NCBI GenBank assembly: GCA_035369845.1
Contig: DAOOVD010000065.1
Coordinates: 1 to 11,498 of the forward strand
Length of the DNA stretch: 11,498 bases
Origin: DAOOVD01 sp035369845
GTDB taxonomy: Bacteria > Bacillota > Desulfotomaculia > Desulfotomaculales > Pelotomaculaceae
Reading direction: 5' to 3'
In this document: piece by piece, positions 7,264-11,498 of the stretch
How positions within the stretch are numbered: position 1 is the first letter of the stretch
Layout of the letters: each line of letters opens with the position of its first letter
Program-made: the position numbers and the translations under genes
The notes under the pieces: generated by a model
Databases searched by the model: none
The model's input: the letters and a program-made list of their open reading frames with translations, nothing else
What the model was told of the DNA's origin: nothing

Positions 7264-7545
7264 TCTCTAATCCCCCTCCGCCTTTCGGCGGTAAAAATGG
7301 TTAAATTGCTTAAGTTTTTTATTTCTACATCTTTACCGAAATACCTCCAACTTTTATCAAAATACATAAATTACCAACATAGTTCTTGCGAATATATACG
7401 ATACTCGTCATATTTTTAGCGGATTTGTAAATTAAATTCTAATCCGGTTAGACCAGCCGGGTCTTGAATTTGTTCCCTCCACTGGCAGGTTTTATTTTCC
7501 GTATACTGAATTAAGGCCTTTCAGAAAGCTTCGGCAAAAAGGAAC
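7264..7545 (-). promoter_or_regulatory. AT-rich leader/promoter region of the amidase gene, with hairpin at the ribosome site
   Basis: About 280 nt without a supportable gene. On the minus strand CCGCC-GAAA-GGCGG (7278-7291) forms a perfect 5-bp GNRA-capped hairpin whose 3' arm supplies the first two G of the GGAGG Shine-Dalgarno. Further upstream, minus strand AGACC-CGGCT-GGTCT is followed at once by a second short inverted repeat TCTAA/TTAGA (about 7438-7464). I did not find a convincing sigma-A promoter or recognise a known riboswitch class. A short minus ORF (7152-7367) overlapping the amidase start has no supporting features and is not listed. Confidence 0.4.
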
Positions 7546-7576
7546 AAAAAAATGAGGGGGCAACGAGCAACCCCTC
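7546..7576 (-). terminator. Intrinsic terminator after the permease gene
   Basis: On the minus strand GAGGGG (7571-7576) pairs with CCCCTC (7554-7559), separated by an 11-nt loop. It is followed by ATTTTTTTG (7545-7553). It lies about 88 nt after the permease stop and probably ends the transcript of the unknown-protein/SCP2/permease unit. Confidence 0.82.
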
Positions 7577-7650
7577 TTTCGCAATCATAACTGACAAGTG
7601 CTGCGCAACTATAACACGGCATTCCGCTGTGGACGGGCTCCCCAGCAAAC

Positions 7651-7674
7651 AGGGGGAGTATCGCTACTCCCCCT
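7651..7674. other. Perfect 10-bp inverted repeat spanning the permease stop codon
   Basis: AGGGGGAGTA and TACTCCCCCT flank a 4-nt loop, and the permease stop (TAG, 7664-7666) lies at the loop and stem edge. The stem is long and GC-rich, but neither strand has a T-run after it, so it is not a standard intrinsic terminator. It may protect the mRNA 3' end or affect termination of translation. Confidence 0.6.
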
Positions 7675-9022
7675 TGACTTCTTCCTGTACCCTTGCCGGG
7701 CGGCGCCTCGCGGCCGGTTTTTTGGACCTGTGCTTTTTCTTGAGGTACGGTACGGCGGTATTGACATATACCAGGCAGGCAAGCAAAGCCGCAGACATGA
7801 TCAGCAGCGCCCGCAGGTCCGAGAGGAGCACCGCCGCCGCCAGCAGGGCGAAGACCAAAACGGTCAAAACGGGTACCAGGCTGCCGCCTTTGATTATATA
7901 AGGACGGTTTTCTTCAGGCATTCTCCGGCGCAGGCTGATTACCGCCAGTCCGGCCATGGTGTAAACAATGGACTCCATGCCGGCGGCGAGCGTCACCAGC
8001 ACCTGGTAACGCTGAGTGTATAGAGTGATCCCCGCTGCAGCCAGGCCGACAAAAAACAGAGTGACGATGGCGACCCAGGGAGTGAAATAGCGCAAGCTCA
8101 CCTTGCTGAAAACCGCCGGCAGGACGTGTTCCCTGGCCGAGGCGTACATAAACCGGGAAACGCTGATCAAACCGGCGTTAAAAGTTTTCAAGGTGGTCGC
8201 CAGGATGATGACGGTCATCCAAAAAGCGCCGGCCCCGCCCATGATCGTCCTGGCAAAAACCAGCTGGGGCGCGGGAGAAGCCGCGAGTACCTCCTTGGGA
8301 ACGGCGGCGGTCATGGCCACGGTAAAAACAGCGTAGACCACGCTCAGGATGCCCAGGGCAATCATCATTCCCCTGGAAATCTGCCTGATCTGGGTGACCT
8401 CCTCGACCAGCGGAGTCACCCATTCAAACCCTACAAAGAGGAAGACCCCTATGGCCACCGCGTTTATAACTCCGGCGGCGCCGCCCGGCGAAAGCGGCCC
8501 TTTCAAGGCAAAATCGACCTTGTAGAGGGCAAAAATTCCGATCAGCATAATTGAAAGCATTATGCCGTATGTAACAATGTCCTGGAACGCTCCGGCAATT
8601 TTTAACCCCCTCAAGTTCATTCCCGTTACCAGCATGAGCATGAGGACAATCCACGCATACGGGGGCACCGCCGGAAACACCTCACTCAGCGCCCTGGAGA
8701 TAATAAGGCTTTCCACCCCCACAATCCCGATAACGACAATAAGCATGTACAGCAGGGAAACGGTCAGGGATACCTGGTCGTTGAAGGCACGGCTGAAATA
8801 AAGGCGTATGCCTGCCGCCGACGGCAGCAGGCCGTTTAACTCGGAAAAGCAGGCAGCGGCCAGAAAGCACAAGGCGCCGCCGGCCAGAATGGCAATCCAT
8901 GCCGAATCCCCCAGAACGTAATTGGCCACCATCACCGCCGCCACGAAAGATGAACTGGCCAGGGTCAGTCCGGCGCTGGTGGCAACTATCGTGCGCAGGG
9001 TCAGAACCCTTTTCAACTGCAA
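7664..9022 (-). CDS. APC-superfamily amino acid permease
   Basis: An integral membrane transporter of about 452 aa with roughly 12 hydrophobic helices spread along its length, in the fold of the amino acid-polyamine-organocation superfamily. The N-terminal helix region TSAGLTLASSSF and the SELNGLLPSAAG segment after helix 2 match APC permeases (unwound TM1 and the conserved loop before TM3). Helix 6 carries VGFEWVTPLVEEV, a typical substrate-path motif. The substrate cannot be read from the sequence. The C-terminus is a basic cytoplasmic tail (KKKHRSKKPAARRR). I favour TTG 9022, with GGGGTGA about 6 nt upstream. GTG 9031 would overlap the SCP2 stop by 8 nt but lacks a ribosome site. Either way it is translationally tied to the SCP2 gene. 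Confidence 0.92.
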   Translation of the reverse strand: MQLKRVLTLRTIVATSAGLTLASSSFVAAVMVANYVLGDSAWIAILAGGALCFLAAACFSELNGLLPSAAGIRLYFSRAFNDQVSLTVSLLYMLIVVIGIVGVESLIISRALSEVFPAVPPYAWIVLMLMLVTGMNLRGLKIAGAFQDIVTYGIMLSIMLIGIFALYKVDFALKGPLSPGGAAGVINAVAIGVFLFVGFEWVTPLVEEVTQIRQISRGMMIALGILSVVYAVFTVAMTAAVPKEVLAASPAPQLVFARTIMGGAGAFWMTVIILATTLKTFNAGLISVSRFMYASAREHVLPAVFSKVSLRYFTPWVAIVTLFFVGLAAAGITLYTQRYQVLVTLAAGMESIVYTMAGLAVISLRRRMPEENRPYIIKGGSLVPVLTVLVFALLAAAVLLSDLRALLIMSAALLACLVYVNTAVPYLKKKHRSKKPAARRRPARVQEEVKGE

Positions 9023-9023
9023 A

Positions 9024-9377
9024 CTATTCACCCCAGATCATCAGGGAAATGAAATCGAGCCGGATAATGTCGTCCTCCGTGCCCATTATTTTCAGTGTTC
9101 CGTTGTTGTACGGCTCCGTAGGTGAAATATCGCCGTAAAAGATATCGGCCAGGGTTTCGCTGTCGGAAATTACGGTCAGGTCCGGATTGTCCGCCGCCCC
9201 TTCTTTCAGTGAAACGACACCGTTCTTCAGAGTCATGGTATGCTGGGACTCGATATCGTTAGCCTTGATCAGCACCACCCGGTCCCAGTCCTTGTTCATT
9301 ATTTTCAGGCGCTCGTTTTTGTTGAAACTGTCTGCAAACGCCTTCAGGCTTTCTGTTATCTCCCCGTGTGTAGCCAA
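9024..9377 (-). CDS. SCP2 sterol-binding-domain-like protein
   Basis: A 117-aa small soluble protein resembling a stand-alone SCP2 domain. These are hydrophobic-pocket proteins that bind lipids, acyl-CoA or other apolar ligands. Supporting features are an N-terminal helix (ITESLKAFADSFN) and beta-rich middle segments (HTMTLKNGVVSLKEGAADNPDLTVISDSETLADI, read here only as a general pattern). The C-terminal GTLKIMGTEDDIIRLDFI is the typical final strand-helix in which a small ligand cavity is closed. The start is TTG at 9377, with AGGAG 4 nt before it. It lies 40 nt after the upstream unknown gene, and its stop adjoins or overlaps the permease start. No signal peptide or membrane helix is present. 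The ligand and role are unknown. Confidence 0.78.
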   Translation of the reverse strand: MATHGEITESLKAFADSFNKNERLKIMNKDWDRVVLIKANDIESQHTMTLKNGVVSLKEGAADNPDLTVISDSETLADIFYGDISPTEPYNNGTLKIMGTEDDIIRLDFISLMIWGE

Positions 9378-9417
9378 CGTTCTCCTCTCCTCCGAAGCCC
9401 CCGTCGGGAGCAGCCGA

Positions 9418-10332
9418 TTATGTTAAATTCAGAATCCGGGGGCGGAAATCAACCTTTTGCAGAAGGTCCAGGTAATCGCCGGGAGTAATCTCATCCCAGG
9501 GCTTGCCGAGAATGGCCACCAGAACTGCTTCCATAACGTTGGTGCCGAAGGACCTTCCCCCGTATTCGGGAGTGGTGGTCACCAGGACGCCGACCCCTTT
9601 CTCTTTGAGAAAGTCGATGTCGTCCCGCGTGGTGGTATTGGTAAGAACCGTTCTCCCGTCCATACCGCCGGGCATGAAACGCCTGATCAGGTGAAAGTCT
9701 CCCGCAACGACATCGGCATCATAGTAATATTTGGCAAACTTTTTAACCTTTTCTTCATCCTGGGTTTCCTGTTTCCTGCCGGTGGGATAAATCATGTGAA
9801 AAGGCATTTTAGCTATTTCCGGCAGCAGCCGGTTCGCCAGGTCTTCAAGTTCATCGACGGTGCTGATGGGATACGGAATGCCCGCCGTAAAAATCAGGTC
9901 GCCGAATACCGTGTCGCAGCCGATTTCGGACAGGGCCTCAGCCATGCCGAACCTGTCGACGGAACTGACCATGAGCACTCTGGTGCCTTTCTTGAGCAGA
10001 TCGGTCTCCCGGGCCAGAATCCGCACGACCTCTCTTTCAAGCGTATTCTTCAGGCCGCTTCCGTCCACTACCGGCGTTTTTTTTACGGCGTCCATCAGCT
10101 TCAGGCCGTCACTGACGGCATAGCGTTTTTGCTTCACGTACAGGTATACGTCAATGCCGCCGAGACCAATCGCGTCCACATTGCCGTCAAGTTCTTTCAA
10201 AAGGTCGAGAGCCCGGTTGAAGTCCCCGTCAACTCCCTTTCTCGATATTTCAAACCTCTCTCCCAGCAGTTCCACAACAACCTCGTGGTCGCGCCTGGAA
10301 GAACCCAGGCTGACGCTGACCACCCGCTTCAA
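9418..10332 (-). CDS. Conserved protein of unclear function (sometimes auto-annotated as quinate 5-dehydrogenase)
   Basis: A 304-aa soluble protein; I do not recognise a firm function. It has an alternating strand/helix layout. An N-terminal half has VSLGSSRRDHEV, IGLGGIDVYLYVK and a basic linker. The middle part contains VLMVSSVDRFGMAEAL, GIPYPI and IYPTGRKQE. The C-terminal half has ADVVAGDFHLIRRFMP, GRTVLTNTTT, VLVTTTPEYGGRSFGTN and VMEAVLVAILGK. The last block looks like a conserved active or binding site. From memory, relatives in Peptococcaceae are labelled quinate 5-dehydrogenase. I see no classical GxGxxG dinucleotide motif and would not rely on that name. The start is TTG at 10332 behind GGGAGG (about 8 nt). 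It is the first gene of a unit with SCP2 and an APC permease, preceded by a structured leader and a recognisable promoter. Confidence 0.82.
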   Translation of the reverse strand: MKRVVSVSLGSSRRDHEVVVELLGERFEISRKGVDGDFNRALDLLKELDGNVDAIGLGGIDVYLYVKQKRYAVSDGLKLMDAVKKTPVVDGSGLKNTLEREVVRILARETDLLKKGTRVLMVSSVDRFGMAEALSEIGCDTVFGDLIFTAGIPYPISTVDELEDLANRLLPEIAKMPFHMIYPTGRKQETQDEEKVKKFAKYYYDADVVAGDFHLIRRFMPGGMDGRTVLTNTTTRDDIDFLKEKGVGVLVTTTPEYGGRSFGTNVMEAVLVAILGKPWDEITPGDYLDLLQKVDFRPRILNLT

Positions 10333-10423
10333 AGGAAAAACCTCCCCCGTTTCTGATCTATCGCCGGGCAGCTTTAGCGCCGGACAAGCCTTGTCCAGTG
10401 AGCCGGCTTTCCGGATTCACCAC
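10333..10423 (-). promoter_or_regulatory. Structured 5' leader with a near-perfect palindrome
   Basis: Between the predicted transcription start (~10423) and the TTG at 10332 there are about 90 nt with inverted repeats. The strongest is GGACAAG-C-CTTGTCC (10382-10396), a perfect 7-bp repeat around one base. GCCGG/CCGGC repeats (about 10379-10383 and 10403-10407) overlap it and could form a mutually exclusive stem. It may be an operator or an RNA regulatory element; I recognise no known class. Confidence 0.5.
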
Positions 10424-10429
10424 CTTACC

Positions 10430-10458
10430 ATTGTATCCAAAATAAGCTAAAAATACAA
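10430..10458 (-). promoter_or_regulatory. Sigma-A promoter for the unknown-protein/SCP2/permease unit
   Basis: On the minus strand, -35 TTGTAT (10453-10458), a 17-nt spacer and -10 TACAAT (10430-10435). Spacing is ideal, and each hexamer differs from consensus by one or two bases. The predicted start lies about 90 nt before the first gene. Confidence 0.62.
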
Positions 10459-10536
10459 GTAAGCCCCCCGCGCCGCCAAACACCGGCATGATCCTCTTCG
10501 GTTCGACGGCGTGGCGGGATAATCCTCCTGCAGCCG

Positions 10537-10582
10537 AAAAAACAGTCTTAAAATAGACTGAGGAAACCGTATCACGGTTTCC
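10537..10582 (-). terminator. Tandem hairpins and T-run after the decayed stress-protein gene
   Basis: On the minus strand, GGAAACCGT-GAT-ACGGTTTCC (10562-10582, perfect 9-bp stem) is followed by CAGTCT-ATTTTA-AGACTG (10543-10560). TTTTTT comes immediately after (10537-10542). The second stem is short, but the T-run is directly adjacent, which fits an intrinsic terminator downstream of the gene remnant at 10603. Confidence 0.78.
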
Positions 10583-10602
10583 CCTTAATTAACCGTAGTT
10601 CC

Positions 10603-10855
10603 CTATACTTCCCCTCCGTGCTGCTTAAGAATTTCAACCGCCCTGTCCGACCTGTCCTCATCGGCAACCACAGTTACCAGAAAAACCCGCCGCCTGCGGT
10701 GCCGTAGTCCTCCATGCCGTAGCCGCTTACGGAAGGGTCTGCACCGAGGAGTATCCTGGCGTTGTCTCCTGTATCTTCGTTTATTCCCTTTGAAAAAAGT
10801 GTGATCCCGGTCAGAACACAAAAAGGACTCTTCTGTCTGGCGGTTTCGGCACATT
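10603..10855 (-). pseudogene. YflT/general-stress-protein-like gene, truncated and frameshifted remnant
   Basis: The C-terminal end FLVTVVADEDRSDRAVEILKQHGGEV can be read in two parts: FLVTVVADEDRSDR and AVEILKQHGGEV, ending at TAG 10603. It is the usual closing strand-helix of YflT-domain/general stress 17M-like proteins. Upstream the same protein continues in the next frame (TGITLFSKGINEDTGDN, then ARILLGADPSVSGYGMEDYG and TAGGGFF), which stops at TAA right after the junction. Adding one T to the TTTTT run (forward AAAAA, 10681-10685) would join both. The N-terminal half and a start codon are missing, and the frame is closed by a TGA near 10855. The longer minus ORF starting at 10962 crosses the promoter of the neighbouring plus gene and is not real. 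Confidence 0.6.
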
Positions 10856-10860
10856 TTCAT

Positions 10861-10866
10861 TATAAT
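10861..10866 (+). promoter_or_regulatory. Probable -10 element for the DUF3006 gene
   Basis: A perfect TATAAT lies 47 nt before the ATG. The -35 region is poor (CTGGCG or TGGCGG at about 10837-10843), so the promoter may be weak, need an activator, or be a chance match. Confidence 0.4.
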
Positions 10867-10912
10867 TGGTTTTAGACGGGAATAACGGACGCTCCAGGCG
10901 GGGGGAAATAAA

Positions 10913-11113
10913 ATGCTCACCGTGGACAGATTCGAGGGCGAATACGCGCTCATCGAGTACAACCGGAAAATTTTTCACATCCCCAAAGCTCTTCTCCCCA
11001 AAGGGGTAAAAGAGGGGGACGTAATAAAAATGGAGATCACAGTCGACAGGGAAGCCACCGAAAAGAAAAAACAGTCTGTCGCCAAACTCGCAGACAGGCT
11101 GTTTAAAAAATAA
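10913..11113 (+). CDS. DUF3006 family small protein
   Basis: A 66-aa protein beginning MLTVDRFEGEYALIE, followed by FHIPKALLPKGVKEGDVI and a basic helical end (EATEKKKQSVAKLADRLFKK). This matches the DUF3006 family: a small beta-barrel-like N-terminal part (VDRFEG, then a Pro-rich LLP segment, EGDV) plus a charged helix. The family has no assigned function. ATG 10913 is preceded by a G-rich ribosome site (GGCGGGGGG, about 7 nt). It is the only intact plus-strand gene in the window and converges with the MBL gene, 8 nt away. In other Firmicutes such genes often lie near MBL-fold genes. Confidence 0.88.
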   Translation: MLTVDRFEGEYALIEYNRKIFHIPKALLPKGVKEGDVIKMEITVDREATEKKKQSVAKLADRLFKK

Positions 11114-11121
11114 GGCTTTTT

Positions 11122-11498
11122 TTATGTAAAATACCGCATATGCCGTTCTATATACCTGCGGACCTCCCGCGCCGGCCGGTATATTCCGAAATGCCCTTCG
11201 CACAGAATATCGGCGTTGAGGCCCAGGAGCATTTCCATGGAGGCCTTCCATTTATCCATATCCGAGCCCCACGAATCGTCAAACGGCCCGTGGATGTCCT
11301 GACCGAACAAAACCCTTGTCCCTTCCACGTCGAGATAGGGGCTGATTCCGCCCGGCGTGTGCCCGGGCGTCAGGGGACAGTGCAGGACCAAGTCGCCGAC
11401 AGGCAGCTTTTGAGTTTCCCCTTTTAAAGCTATGTCGATGGAAACCGGCCTGTACCTCACCCCGTAGTACGCTTCCGCAGTGAGGCCTGGAATGCCCC
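11122..11498 (-). CDS. MBL-fold hydrolase, C-terminal part (runs off the right edge)
   Basis: An open frame continues to the window end, so only about the last 125 residues are present. It contains TPGHTPGGISPYLD (third zinc motif histidine), LFGQDIHGP (bridging Asp) and LCEGHFGIY (last zinc histidine). This order is typical of glyoxalase II-like metallo-beta-lactamase hydrolases. The first HxHxDH motif must lie beyond base 11498. The GTG at 11460 is internal to the domain and not the true start. The substrate is unknown. It converges on the DUF3006 gene with 8 nt between stops. The A-tract/T-tract there (about 11105-11122) might give weak bidirectional termination, but there is no good stem. 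Confidence 0.88.
   Translation of the reverse strand, partial: GIPGLTAEAYYGVRYRPVSIDIALKGETQKLPVGDLVLHCPLTPGHTPGGISPYLDVEGTRVLFGQDIHGPFDDSWGSDMDKWKASMEMLLGLNADILCEGHFGIYRPAREVRRYIERHMRYFT

Noticed and set aside
7264..7300. Cyclic-di-AMP (ydaO) riboswitch before the amidase
   Set aside because: The local CCGAAAGG/CGGAGG resembles part of that element, but it directly abuts the start codon and the rest of the >100-nt structure is not there.
9457..10356. Plus-strand 299-codon frame covering the whole 304-aa gene
   Set aside because: The minus-strand gene has a proper start, ribosome site, promoter and operon context. The antisense frame has no domain or ribosome site.
10480..10553. Small plus-strand frame starting near 10488 before the tandem hairpins
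   Set aside because: About 22 codons, no ribosome site, and it ends inside a terminator stem.
10603..10962. Intact 119-aa minus-strand gene
   Set aside because: Only the last ~28 residues look like a protein family. The rest is a wrong frame of the stress-protein remnant plus the promoter region of the plus gene.
10811..11251. Minus-strand 146-codon frame over the DUF3006 gene
   Set aside because: It crosses two real genes on both strands and has no domain or ribosome site.

Overview
The window looks like chromosomal DNA of an anaerobic, GC-rich Firmicute of the Peptococcaceae/Desulfotomaculum-Pelotomaculum kind. This is an inference. It rests on the rph-rdgB-phosphoesterase order known from Bacillus/Clostridium relatives, CCA-encoding tRNAs, G-rich Shine-Dalgarno sites with many TTG starts, an SH3b/AMIN/Amidase_3 cell-wall amidase, and an oxygen-sensitive 2-hydroxyacyl-CoA dehydratase-type protein with its ATP-driven activator. 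Nearly all genes lie on the minus strand, so transcription runs from high to low coordinates.

Left edge (1-640): an AT-rich scar. A truncated IS3-family orfB (minus) abuts a truncated, frameshifted C-terminal piece of a large serine recombinase (plus). This ends against the 3' side of a tRNA-Gly(UCC)/tRNA-Arg(UCU) pair (637-794), which has its own near-consensus promoter (829-857).

893-5337: six closely packed minus-strand genes that look like one operon. In order of transcription they are a 2-hydroxyacyl-CoA dehydratase D-type iron-sulfur protein, its ASKHA-type ATPase activator, an MBL-fold hydrolase, RNase PH (rph), the RdgB/HAM1 non-canonical dNTP pyrophosphatase, and a YfcE/YsnB-like metallophosphoesterase. 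Gaps are 5-6 nt within the dehydratase-activator pair and within rph-rdgB-yfcE, and about 32-43 nt around the MBL gene.

5444-7263: a monocistronic secreted N-acetylmuramoyl-L-alanine amidase with three SH3b repeats, followed by a strong intrinsic terminator and preceded by a roughly 280-nt AT-rich leader region.

7546-10458: a second minus-strand unit. A promoter (10430-10458) and a structured 5' leader precede a conserved 304-aa protein of unclear function, an SCP2-like lipid-binding protein, and a 12-TM APC-family permease whose start adjoins or overlaps the SCP2 stop. It ends at an intrinsic terminator (7546-7576).

Right edge: the decayed tail of a YflT/general-stress-protein-like gene (minus, one-base homopolymer frameshift) with tandem terminator hairpins, a small DUF3006 gene (plus), and the C-terminal part of an MBL-fold hydrolase (minus) that runs off the window. 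I see no CRISPR array or defence system. The most interesting items are the unassigned dehydratase/activator pair leading a housekeeping RNA/nucleotide-quality operon, and the unknown-protein/SCP2/permease unit.
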